Source of the DNA: an uncultured Lachnospiraceae bacterium
GTDB taxonomy: Bacteria; Bacillota; Clostridia; Lachnospirales; Lachnospiraceae
Reading direction: 5' to 3'
Length of the DNA: 16,592 nucleotides
Assembly: GCA_910584115.1 (NCBI GenBank)
Contig: CAJTYN010000019.1
Coordinates: 12,164 to 28,755 of the forward strand
Shown: positions 7,316 through 14,720 of the stretch, piece after piece
Layout of the letters: every line of letters starts with the position of its first letter
How positions within the stretch are numbered: the stretch's first letter is position 1
The notes under the pieces: generated by a model
Told to the model about the DNA's origin: nothing
Seen by the model: only the letters and a program-made list of their open reading frames with translations
The model's database searches: none
Position numbers and translations under genes: made by a program

Positions 7316-7987
7316 ATGACCGAGATCTATTATATCGAAGATGATGCGGACATCGCCGCCACCGTAAAAGCATACCTGCGCCAGAAAGGCTATGCCGTCT
7401 CCCTGTTCGCCACCTTGGAGAGCGGCCAGACAGCCTTCGGAGAGCGCCTCCCGGACCTGGCCCTGATCGACTGGAATATGCCAGATGGCCAGGGGGACCG
7501 ATTCTGCAGATGGATACGCTCGAAATGGAGCGCTCTGCCGATCATCTTTCTCACCGTCCGGGACGATACACGCGATATCGTCGCCGGATTCGAGAACGGC
7601 GCGGACGACTATGTGACAAAGCCCTTTGAACTGGAGATCCTATCTTCCCGCATCAGCGCCTTACTCCGCCGGGCCGAAAACGCGCCGGGGACATGCCTCT
7701 ATTGCGGCCCCATCTCCATCGATGAGAGCAGGATGGCGGTCTTCTGCGGCGGGGAAGAGATCACGGTCAGCCAGACGGAATACCAGCTCTTGCGGCTCCT
7801 GATGGAAAACAAAGGCCGGACCGTCACGAGAGATCGGCTGCTGACCCAGATCTGGGACAGCAATGGAAATTATGTCAACGACAACACGCTGACCGTGGCC
7901 ATAAAGCGGCTGCGGGAAAAACTCCACCACCCGCCCTGCCTGAAAACGATCCGGAGTTTTGGCTATCGTATGGAGGATGCACGATGA
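7316..7987 (+). CDS. OmpR/PhoB-family response regulator
   Basis: This cytoplasmic transcription factor of 223 residues should be phosphorylated by the adjacent kinase. The receiver domain (about 1-120) has the acidic pair Asp10 with Glu8-Asp9, the phosphoacceptor Asp52 (LALIDWNMPDG), the switch Thr80 (FLTVRDD) and Lys102 (DDYVTKPFE). The C-terminal winged helix (about 125-220) carries the usual LTxxEYxLLxLLMxNKGRxVTRDxLL pattern and ends in the wing TIRSFGYRM. The start is fixed by AAGGAG 7 bases upstream. Its last four bases, ATGA, overlap the kinase start. The likely target is the ABC transporter promoter at 9154-9188, where a direct repeat is present; this is inferred from the position and from the tandem binding habit of OmpR-type regulators. 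Confidence 0.95.
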   Translation: MTEIYYIEDDADIAATVKAYLRQKGYAVSLFATLESGQTAFGERLPDLALIDWNMPDGQGDRFCRWIRSKWSALPIIFLTVRDDTRDIVAGFENGADDYVTKPFELEILSSRISALLRRAENAPGTCLYCGPISIDESRMAVFCGGEEITVSQTEYQLLRLLMENKGRTVTRDRLLTQIWDSNGNYVNDNTLTVAIKRLREKLHHPPCLKTIRSFGYRMEDAR

Positions 7988-9153
7988 ACAAGAGACCGGA
8001 TATACAGATGACCATCCCATCCGCCGCGGCAGTCAGCCTGCTCGCGGCCTCCGCCACCGCCGCCCTGCTCACTCTTTACTACCGTCACAGATCATTTAAG
8101 CTGCTGGGCGGGATCTGTGAACGGATCGTCCAGGAATGCCCGGCCTCCAGACAGAGCATCCTGCGCGCGCTGAAAACGCCCGATCCCTATACGACAGACG
8201 CCTGCCTTTTAACTGCTTTCGGCTATCACCCTTCCGATCTGGGACTGGCGGACACGGCCGTCCTCTGGATCGCCCTCTTCGGATCCTTGGCCGGGATCAT
8301 GCTCTTTCTCTTCTCCTCCTGGCGCCAGCACAAGCGGACAGCCGCCCGCATCCAGGCACTCACGGACTATCTGGAAAAAATAAATACCGGCGGCCAGGGA
8401 TCTCTCATCGACACCACAGAAGATGGATTTTCAAAACTGCAGGATGAGATCTACAAAACAGTCACAGCCCTTTACCAGACCAGGGGATCCGCCCTCGCCG
8501 CGCGGAATGACCTGGCCGAAAATCTCTCCAACATCGCCCACCAGATCAAAACGCCGATCACATCCATCTCCCTCTCGATCCAGATGGAAAGAGAACGTCT
8601 GGGCGATGTCTGCCTTCAGACGATCCAGCGGCAGCTCGACCATCTCACCCATCTGGAAGAAGCACTATCACTGCTCTCCCGCATCGACGCAGGCGTACTC
8701 GTACTGGAGCGAAAGCCTGTCGATATCTTCACACTGCTCACCCTGGCCTCCGACAACCTTTACATACTCTTTGCGCAAAAAAACGTCCTGCTCCATATCC
8801 CGGAACTGGGTGAGATAGAGATCACCGCGGATCTGGACTGGACGATGGAAGCGGTCATGAACGTGATGAAAGATTGTCTGGAGGCGGTCCCCCCAGGCGC
8901 CGCGGTCTACTGCTCCTATGAACAGCATCCCCTTTATGTGCAGATCCGCATCTGGGATGAAGGCGAAGGCTTCGCAAGAGAAGACCTGCCCTATCTCTTC
9001 GACCGGTTCTACCGGGGGCGCCGCCCAAAAGGTGCGGGGATCGGCATCGGACTGTCCCTTTCAAAAGCGATCATCGAGATGCAGAACGGGATCATCCGCG
9101 CTTTCAACCTTCCCCTGGGCGGGGCCTGTTTCGAGATCCGCTTCTATTCATGA
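7984..9153 (+). CDS. Membrane sensor histidine kinase
   Basis: Partner of the response regulator, 389 residues. Two membrane segments (about 11-33 and 91-112) enclose an external loop of about 57 residues that contains three Cys (45, 52, 74). A linker with HAMP-like position follows. The H-box is NLSNIAHQIKTPITS with phosphorylation site His186. The ATPase domain has G1 (WDEGEGFA, about 324-331), an F-box-like LFDRFYRG and G2 (GAGIGIGLSLSKAI). The N-box reads MNVMKDCLEA (292-301), so the normally conserved Mg/ATP-binding Asn appears to be Asp297 (codon GAT at 8872-8874). This could weaken autophosphorylation or shift the balance toward phosphatase. The ATGA overlap with the regulator gene indicates coupling. 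Position before an ABC exporter suggests sensing of a cell-envelope or peptide signal. Confidence 0.93.
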   Translation: MNKRPDIQMTIPSAAAVSLLAASATAALLTLYYRHRSFKLLGGICERIVQECPASRQSILRALKTPDPYTTDACLLTAFGYHPSDLGLADTAVLWIALFGSLAGIMLFLFSSWRQHKRTAARIQALTDYLEKINTGGQGSLIDTTEDGFSKLQDEIYKTVTALYQTRGSALAARNDLAENLSNIAHQIKTPITSISLSIQMERERLGDVCLQTIQRQLDHLTHLEEALSLLSRIDAGVLVLERKPVDIFTLLTLASDNLYILFAQKNVLLHIPELGEIEITADLDWTMEAVMNVMKDCLEAVPPGAAVYCSYEQHPLYVQIRIWDEGEGFAREDLPYLFDRFYRGRRPKGAGIGIGLSLSKAIIEMQNGIIRAFNLPLGGACFEIRFYS

Positions 9154-9188
9154 GATGTCACCGGGATGTCACTTTCCTTTGTTAAGAT
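9154..9188 (+). promoter_or_regulatory. Probable response-regulator-dependent promoter of the ABC transporter
   Basis: GATGTCAC (9154-9161) is repeated exactly at 9165-9172, an 11-bp period, directly after the kinase stop codon. TAAGAT at 9183-9188 is a plausible -10. The -35 position (about 9160-9165) has no TTGACA match and is covered by the repeats. Tandem half-sites one helical turn apart over a defective -35 are typical of OmpR/PhoB-type activation. The start point would be near 9195, followed by AAGGAGG at 9205-9211. Confidence 0.65.
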
Positions 9189-9221
9189 AAAACAAAACGA
9201 TGACAAGGAGGAACTTCTGCT

Positions 9222-9920
9222 ATGGAGATACTCAGATGTGACAACATCCAGAAAGTATTCGGAAAAGGCGCCGGGCAGGTCGCCGCCCTGAACGGGATCG
9301 ATCTGTCCATGCACGCGGGCGACTTCGTGGCGGTCACGGGATCGTCCGGATCCGGAAAATCCACGCTCCTGCACATCCTGGGCACCGTGGACAAGCCCAC
9401 AAAAGGCACCGTGACGATCGACGGCGTTGACATCACCCAGCTGAACGCCACGGACGCCGCGCTCTTCAGGCGGCGGAAAGTCGGCCTGATCTATCAGTTT
9501 TACAACCTGATCCCGACCTTGACCGCTGAAAAAAACATCCTGATGCCCATGCTCCTGGACAAGAGGAAGCCCGACCCGGACTATCTGGCGACGATCGTAC
9601 AGACGCTGGGGATCGCGGATAAGATGGAGAGCCTGCCCAGTCAGCTCTCCGGGGGCCAGCAGCAGCGCGTGGCGATCGCAAGGTCTTTGATCTACCGCCC
9701 CGCCATCCTCCTGGCCGACGAACCCACCGGCAATCTGGATCAGAAAAATTCAAAAGAGATCATCGACCTCTTAAAACTGTCCAACCGCGAGCTGAAACAG
9801 ACCATACTCCTGATCACCCATGATGAAAAGATCGCGCTGGGCGCAGACCGGATCGTGACCATCGAAGACGGCCGGATCGTCAGCGACCATTCCCATGGAC
9901 CCGCCGGGAAATGGAGGTGA
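9222..9920 (+). CDS. ABC transporter ATPase, LolD/MacB-like (BceA type)
   Basis: ATP-hydrolysing subunit of a two-component ABC system that works with the FtsX-like permease downstream. The 232 residues include Walker A GSSGSGKST (40-48), a Q-loop YQFYNLIPTLTAEKN (91-105), the signature LSGGQQQR (142-149), Walker B ILLADE (162-167) followed by PTGNLD, and H-loop His200 (LLITHD). The GNLD after Walker B and the short size fit the LolD/MacB/FtsE/BceA group, which couples to mechanotransmitting permeases rather than classic import channels. AAGGAGG at 9205-9211 supports the ATG. It is separated from the kinase by 68 bp that contain the putative regulator-binding repeat, so it can be induced independently of the two-component genes. 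Confidence 0.95.
   Translation: MEILRCDNIQKVFGKGAGQVAALNGIDLSMHAGDFVAVTGSSGSGKSTLLHILGTVDKPTKGTVTIDGVDITQLNATDAALFRRRKVGLIYQFYNLIPTLTAEKNILMPMLLDKRKPDPDYLATIVQTLGIADKMESLPSQLSGGQQQRVAIARSLIYRPAILLADEPTGNLDQKNSKEIIDLLKLSNRELKQTILLITHDEKIALGADRIVTIEDGRIVSDHSHGPAGKWR
9913..9920 (+). promoter_or_regulatory. Shine-Dalgarno that fixes the permease start at 9926
   Basis: GGAGGTGA includes the TGA stop of the ATPase gene and sits 5 bases before ATG 9926 (8 bases counted from GGAGG). The in-frame ATG at 9911 has no such site upstream and lies just ahead of the sequence itself, so the downstream start is preferred. Confidence 0.75.
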
Positions 9921-9925
9921 CTCAG

Positions 9926-12115
9926 ATGTGGAAAGACTACTCCAAAAGCTACATCAAGAATAACCGCGCCTCCAGCACATCGATCATGGCCGCGGCCCTG
10001 GTCGCCGCCATGTTCCTGTCCCTGTTATGCAGCATCGCCTATGATCTCTGGGTCTATGAGGTAGAGAAGATCATCCTGGAAGAAGGCGACTGGCAGGGAC
10101 GCATCGTCTGTGAGAGATTTACGGAAGAGGATCTCTCCCTGATACACCGGTTTCCGAATGTGAAAAAAGCCGTCGTCCGCGACGGATCCCCCGAACAGGA
10201 CGCGGCCGTGATCGATCTCTATTTTCAGAAACCCCGGAGGATCTACCAAGATCTGCCGCTGATCCTGGCGCAGTTGGGTCCAGAGAGAGCCTCCATCGCA
10301 TACCACGCGCTGCTCCTATCCCGGTATCTGATCCACGACCCGGAGGATGCGTCGCCGCCGCTGCTCCTGACATTGTATCTGGCGATCCTGATCGTCGCGG
10401 CGGTGTCATTGATCCTGATCATCCGCACTTCTTTTGAGCTGTCGATGAACGCCAGGATCCACCAGTTCGGGATCTTTTCCAGCATCGGGGCCACGCCGCG
10501 GCAGATCCGGATCTGTCTGCTCCAGGAAGCGGCGGCTTTAAGCCTTTTGCCGATGCTCTTAGGTCACGCCCTGGGGATCTTGATCAGCGCCTGCCTGATC
10601 AGAGCCGTCAACCTCTTTGCCGCCGATGTGGCTGGGCGGCACGCGGCCGCTTTTCATTACCACCCGCTGTCATCCGTCGTCGGCATCGCGGTCTCCGCCC
10701 TGACGGTGCTCATCTCCGCCTGGATACCCGCGCGGAGACTGAGCCGGATGACGCCCCTTAAAGCGATCCGGGAGACAGGCGGCATCCAGTTGAAAAAGAG
10801 ACGGCATTCCCGGATCTTATCCGCATTGTTCGGCATCAAGGGCGAACTGGCGGGAAACGCATTAAAGGCCCAGCGAAAACACCTGAGGATCTCCACCTGG
10901 TCGTTATCCTTGTCCTTTCTGAGTTTTTCCGTCATGCTGTGCTTTACCACGCTCTCCGCCATCAGCACCCGGTACACGTATTTTGAACGGTATCAGGATG
11001 CATGGGACATCATGATCACACTGAAGGATACGGCGCTCACAGACCTGGATCTGAAAAGGAGCGCGCCGGATCTTCCCGGGGTACGAGATGCCGTGATCTA
11101 TCAAAAAGCCGAAGCCGCCACGTACCTGAAGGAAAACTCCCAGAGCGACGAACTGTTGTCCCTGGGCGGTCTTGATACGGTCGCCAAGATCCAGGAGACA
11201 GACCGCGGCTTCCCGGTATCCGTCCCGCTCGTCATCCTGGACGACGCCAGTTTCCTGGACTTCTGTTCACAGATCCAGGTCACGCCGAGCCTGGACGGCG
11301 CGGTCGTATTGGATCGGATCTGGGATCGTACGAACAGTGACTTCCGATTCCCCGCGTACATCCCTTTTGTAAAAGAGGACGCACAGCCGACGATCATCTG
11401 CAGAGACGACCAGCGCGCCCAGATCCCCGTTTTAGCTTATACACAGACGGTCCCTCTGCTGCGGGAAGAATATGACGATCCCGCTCTCGTGCACTTTATC
11501 CCGCTCACGCTGTGGAACAGGACATCCAGAGAGCTCTGCCAGATCGAACCCGACATCTCTATCCGGATCCTCTCGGAGGGAAACGCAGACCTCACCGATC
11601 TGGACCGCCTGGAAAAAGAGATCCTGCAACGCATTCCGCGAGACTATAGAGCCGAAAGTGAAAACCGGGTGCGCGAAAAACTCTCAAACGACGACCTGAT
11701 CCACGGGATGAAAGTCATCATGGGCGCTTTCTGTGTGCTGCTGGCCCTGATCGGGATCGCGAATGTGTTCGCAAACGCCCTCGGATCCCTTCGCCAGAGA
11801 AAACGGGAATATGCCCAATATATGTCCATCGGCCTGACACCGCAGGAGCTGCGGCGCATCTTCTTTATCGAGGCATCTGTGACCGCGGGACGGCCGCTTT
11901 TGATCACATTTCCTCTGACAGCACTGTTCATACAGTTCACCGTGACCATCAGTCATCTGGATCCGAGGGTGTTCTGGGCGGAAGCCCCGATCCTGCCCAT
12001 CCTGCTGTTCGCGGCCGGGATCGTATCATCCGTCGCACTGGCCTATCACATCGGCGGCAGGCGGCTCCTTAAGTGCGATCTGAGCGAGACTCTGCGCGAT
12101 GATACGCTGATCTGA
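9926..12115 (+). CDS. FtsX-family ABC transporter permease
   Basis: Membrane partner of the ATPase, about 729 residues from the preferred start. The hydrophobicity pattern reads as two FtsX units in tandem: TM1 (about 20-40), a first outside domain of about 105 residues, TM2-4 (ending in SAWIPARRLSRMTPLKAIR, the conserved cytoplasmic exit of FtsX domains), TM5 near 320-340, a second and larger outside domain of about 240 residues, and TM6-8. The second unit also carries the conserved GLTPQELRRIFFIEA stretch. The 8-TM duplicated layout differs from BceB, which has ten segments and one large loop, so the substrate class is less certain. Together with the adjacent two-component system the context favours export or detoxification of, or signalling by, peptides or envelope-active compounds. 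The transcript ends at a bidirectional terminator 20 bp downstream. Confidence 0.92.
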   Translation: MWKDYSKSYIKNNRASSTSIMAAALVAAMFLSLLCSIAYDLWVYEVEKIILEEGDWQGRIVCERFTEEDLSLIHRFPNVKKAVVRDGSPEQDAAVIDLYFQKPRRIYQDLPLILAQLGPERASIAYHALLLSRYLIHDPEDASPPLLLTLYLAILIVAAVSLILIIRTSFELSMNARIHQFGIFSSIGATPRQIRICLLQEAAALSLLPMLLGHALGILISACLIRAVNLFAADVAGRHAAAFHYHPLSSVVGIAVSALTVLISAWIPARRLSRMTPLKAIRETGGIQLKKRRHSRILSALFGIKGELAGNALKAQRKHLRISTWSLSLSFLSFSVMLCFTTLSAISTRYTYFERYQDAWDIMITLKDTALTDLDLKRSAPDLPGVRDAVIYQKAEAATYLKENSQSDELLSLGGLDTVAKIQETDRGFPVSVPLVILDDASFLDFCSQIQVTPSLDGAVVLDRIWDRTNSDFRFPAYIPFVKEDAQPTIICRDDQRAQIPVLAYTQTVPLLREEYDDPALVHFIPLTLWNRTSRELCQIEPDISIRILSEGNADLTDLDRLEKEILQRIPRDYRAESENRVREKLSNDDLIHGMKVIMGAFCVLLALIGIANVFANALGSLRQRKREYAQYMSIGLTPQELRRIFFIEASVTAGRPLLITFPLTALFIQFTVTISHLDPRVFWAEAPILPILLFAAGIVSSVALAYHIGGRRLLKCDLSETLRDDTLI

Positions 12116-12134
12116 CACATATTTATGAGAACAG

Positions 12135-12164
12135 AAAAAACGGGAGCGGTCCGCCCCCGTTTTT
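12135..12164. terminator. Bidirectional Rho-independent terminator
   Basis: AAAAACGGG (12136-12144) pairs with CCCGTTTTT (12156-12164), with a further imperfect GCG/CGC pairing inside. The A-run on the left and T-run on the right let it end both the + strand permease transcript and the - strand operon that finishes at 12169. Confidence 0.85.
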
Positions 12165-12168
12165 CATA

Positions 12169-13218
12169 TCACCAGATGTCACCGACCGTAAATCCATTCG
12201 GAAATGGATCGGTGTCGTCCAATACATATTTTGTATATCCGTAGATCCAGGCCTCTCCGCCGATGGTCGGGACGATCGCCTTATGTCCATGGATCTCTGT
12301 CTCCGCGATCGCGTGGCCTGTGAAGATGATCCCGATCAGCCCTTCCCGCCTGAACGGCTGGTTCAGTTTCAGCTCGCCTTTCGCGTATTTTGCCGCCATG
12401 AGCGCGCAGGTCCCTGTCCCGCAGGCGCATCTGTCCAGCGCGCCGGTCCAGGTCTCCGGCCTGTCAAAGTCGATATCCCCGGTGAAGACCGTGTTGACAC
12501 TCTGCCAGTCCGCATTGGGATTGTCCGTCGGACCGTGGAGTTCTGAGATTGTGATCCCCACACCCGGATAATCCGGATGCTCCACGGGGAGCTGCTCTTT
12601 TGCCGCCTGCATGCACAGAGCGCTGACCTTCGCGATCTCCCGCCCCATCTCCGGGATGAGCTTTAAGCCGTCAAATTGGCGCACGTCGATCAATGTATAG
12701 AACATGCCGCCCCATGCCACATCCACTTTTACTTTCCCGAGCGTCGGCACGTCGATCTCTTTGTCCAGATGCACCGCAAAAGCCGGGACGTTTTCAAAAG
12801 TGACCTGCTTGCATTTCCCATTTTCACAGTCCGCCTTGATCTTGATCAGACCAGCAGGCGCCTCCAGGTAAAATTCCGTGACCGGATATTCCATCGGGAT
12901 CATCCCGGTCTCTAAGAGTGCCGTGGCCACCGAGATCGTATTCCCGCCGCTCATCATCGGGTACTCCGTCTGCTCCATGATGATGTATCCCGCCTTCGCC
13001 CGGGGATCTTTTGCCGGCACGATCAGGTTGCAGCAGAGCGGGGGATATCCCCGCGGTTCCCGGAGCATCAGGCGGCGGAGCTGGTCGTCATTTTTTTCCA
13101 GCCAGAGCGCCTGCTCATAGACAGAGTTTCCCGGGATCGTGGGGATCCCGCTGGTCACCACCCGCATCGGTTCGCCGCAATGAGTCTCCACGGCGTCAAA
13201 CATCCTCTTTACAGCCAT
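12169..13218 (-). CDS. Proline racemase-superfamily enzyme (Ser/Cys type epimerase or dehydratase)
   Basis: The 349-residue protein has the two-domain proline racemase fold signatures. The second catalytic site is intact: Cys266 in DRCACGTGT. At the first site the usual M-C-G-H-x-T is M-S-G-G-N-T (Ser90, Gly92), so the first Cys is Ser and the following His is Gly. In this superfamily Cys/Cys pairs mark proline racemases and 4-hydroxyproline 2-epimerases, Thr/Cys marks trans-3-hydroxyproline dehydratases, and Ser/Cys members include epimerases and dehydratases. Simple proline racemase is therefore unlikely. The substrate is probably a substituted or N-methylated proline, judged from the methyltransferase upstream and the OCD-family reductase in the same operon. 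The ATG at 13218 is chosen over 13224 because AAGGAGG (13226-13232) is 7 bases from the former and only 1 from the latter. It is the last gene of the operon. Confidence 0.88.
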   Translation of the reverse strand: MAVKRMFDAVETHCGEPMRVVTSGIPTIPGNSVYEQALWLEKNDDQLRRLMLREPRGYPPLCCNLIVPAKDPRAKAGYIIMEQTEYPMMSGGNTISVATALLETGMIPMEYPVTEFYLEAPAGLIKIKADCENGKCKQVTFENVPAFAVHLDKEIDVPTLGKVKVDVAWGGMFYTLIDVRQFDGLKLIPEMGREIAKVSALCMQAAKEQLPVEHPDYPGVGITISELHGPTDNPNADWQSVNTVFTGDIDFDRPETWTGALDRCACGTGTCALMAAKYAKGELKLNQPFRREGLIGIIFTGHAIAETEIHGHKAIVPTIGGEAWIYGYTKYVLDDTDPFPNGFTVGDIW

Positions 13219-13225
13219 GTTCATT

Positions 13226-13232
13226 CCTCCTT
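13226..13232 (-). promoter_or_regulatory. Shine-Dalgarno deciding the start of the racemase-family gene
   Basis: AAGGAGG on the minus strand is 7 bases before ATG 13218 but only 1 base before ATG 13224. Normal spacing favours the inner start, shortening the protein by two residues. The site lies in the short gap after the MttB-family stop codon. Confidence 0.7.
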
Positions 13233-13239
13233 ATCAGAT

Positions 13240-14679
13240 CTATTTTGAGTGTGCTCTGATGTACGCGTCCAGTTCCTCTTCCACCGCTTTATCCAGCATG
13301 GACTCCGGCGCTTCTTCAAGACGTCTCTTCCACTCCTCGTTTGCCTTGCGCAGCACATACTCGTAGTCATCGCCCGGGATCTTGTCCGGGTCCCGGTTCC
13401 AGTCTGTGTAGGTCGGATACCAGGCGTCATGCATCTGCTCGACCGTATCCTCTTCCATCAGGAACGTGCCGCCGCTGCCCACATCCATGATCGACTCGAT
13501 GGCCGCGTACTCCCTGGAGACGTCGATGCCTTCTTTGATATAGAACAGACGGCTGGTGATCTCCTCATCGATGATGGTCTTCTCGTATGAAGTGGTCATG
13601 AGGGAGTCCAGTGTCCCGATCTCGCCCAGCTGATAATCCGCCCCGGAAAGGATGTTGCAGATGGATCCTTCATAGGACTCTATGCCGCACTGCACATCGA
13701 TCGTGTTGCTCTCCGTCGTATAAGGCTCTGTACGAGTCGGCAGATGGTAAAATCTCTTGCCCATCTCGATGGATCCGATCTGGAGCATGACCCTTCCCGG
13801 AGATCCGCAGCAGTATCTCGCGCCGCGCATATTGCCTGGGCAGGCAGCCACGCCGTAACCCACCGCATTTCCTGGATTGATGAGCTGGGTGAGTACGATC
13901 CCGGCCAGCTGCTCCGCATTCTGCATCACGATCGTCCCGAAGATCTGGATCGGGCCTGTCACGCCTGTGCTGGTGGCTGAACCGAGTGTGACCACCTGTC
14001 CGCGCTCTGCCAGGGCGACGATGCAGTCCGCCACTTCCCGGCTGTACGCCATGGGGCTTAAAGATGGACAAGATCCCGGCGCCAGCCAGATGTTCCCGCC
14101 CTTTTCCAGCTTTTCGCCGGATGTGATCTCCACCATATCCATGATCTCATGCATCTGCTCATAGGTGAACAGACGGGTATAGACAGGTTTATCCGTATTT
14201 TTCAGCACCGCCTTTGTGATGAGGAGATGCCCGGTCTTCTCGTCCACATCGTAGGCCTCGACACCGTTGTTCGTATTGATATTGATGACGTCGCTGCCCT
14301 GGTAGATCTTTGCGAGATCTTCCACATCCTTGAGCGTCCCCTGACGGATGCCGTCGTCCAGAGTCCGCACATTGACCGGCCCGATCGGGGAGCACACGCC
14401 GTAGTCGCCGCCGCCCAGATCCAGATCCCGCGCGCTGCTGCGCCCGTGGATGACGAAATGACTGGGCGTCTTCTCCAGTGCATCCATGACTTGTTTTTCC
14501 GTCATGTATATCTGACTTCCCTCCACACGGAACCCATTCTCCTTAAAGACCTTGAGCACCCGGTCATTGGCGATATTGATGCCATTCTCCCGCAGAAGCT
14601 CCAGTGAATAGTCGTGGACCCTCTGCATGTCCTCATCCGTAAACATACGCATTGAAACGCCTCTCATCCAGTTTTCCAT
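13240..14679 (-). CDS. MttB-family (trimethylamine methyltransferase-like) corrinoid methyltransferase, no pyrrolysine
   Basis: Likely removes a methyl group from a quaternary or N-methylated amine and passes it to a corrinoid protein. The 479-residue product aligns with MttB across its length. The clearest block is GPIQIFGTIVMQNAEQLAG (242-260), followed by YGVAACPG, GSPGRVM, a YHLP segment and TESNTIDVQCG (322-331). In archaeal MttB the pyrrolysine lies in this last region. No in-frame TAG occurs inside this gene, so it belongs to the large non-Pyl group, whose studied members act on glycine betaine (MtgB), proline betaine (MtpB) or carnitine (MtcB). The proline-ring enzymes beside it point to a proline-type betaine. 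Start ATG 14679 has AAGGAGGG 7 bases upstream; the TTG at 14685 is rejected. No corrinoid protein or RamA-type activator is in the window. Confidence 0.92.
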   Translation of the reverse strand: MENWMRGVSMRMFTDEDMQRVHDYSLELLRENGINIANDRVLKVFKENGFRVEGSQIYMTEKQVMDALEKTPSHFVIHGRSSARDLDLGGGDYGVCSPIGPVNVRTLDDGIRQGTLKDVEDLAKIYQGSDVININTNNGVEAYDVDEKTGHLLITKAVLKNTDKPVYTRLFTYEQMHEIMDMVEITSGEKLEKGGNIWLAPGSCPSLSPMAYSREVADCIVALAERGQVVTLGSATSTGVTGPIQIFGTIVMQNAEQLAGIVLTQLINPGNAVGYGVAACPGNMRGARYCCGSPGRVMLQIGSIEMGKRFYHLPTRTEPYTTESNTIDVQCGIESYEGSICNILSGADYQLGEIGTLDSLMTTSYEKTIIDEEITSRLFYIKEGIDVSREYAAIESIMDVGSGGTFLMEEDTVEQMHDAWYPTYTDWNRDPDKIPGDDYEYVLRKANEEWKRRLEEAPESMLDKAVEEELDAYIRAHSK

Positions 14680-14686
14680 GGTCAAA

Positions 14687-14694
14687 CCCTCCTT
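14687..14694 (-). promoter_or_regulatory. Shine-Dalgarno deciding the start of the MttB-family gene
   Basis: AAGGAGGG on the minus strand stands 7 bases before ATG 14679. The longer frame would begin with a TTG at 14685 only one base from this site, which is too close. Confidence 0.75.
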
Positions 14695-14720
14695 GATATC
14701 TGTTTATATTTTTATAGATC

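Noticed and set aside
9911..9925. Earlier ATG for the permease overlapping the ATPase gene
   Set aside because: It has no Shine-Dalgarno upstream, while GGAGGTGA is correctly spaced for the ATG at 9926.
12175..12183. A third GATGTCACC, near the end of the racemase-family gene
   Set aside because: It is the antisense of the conserved C-terminal codons for Gly-Asp-Ile-Trp and has no tandem partner, so it is not taken as a regulator site.
13240..14679. Possible pyrrolysine (in-frame TAG) in the MttB-family gene
   Set aside because: The frame reads through the whole family length without any internal stop; the only TAG is its terminal codon.
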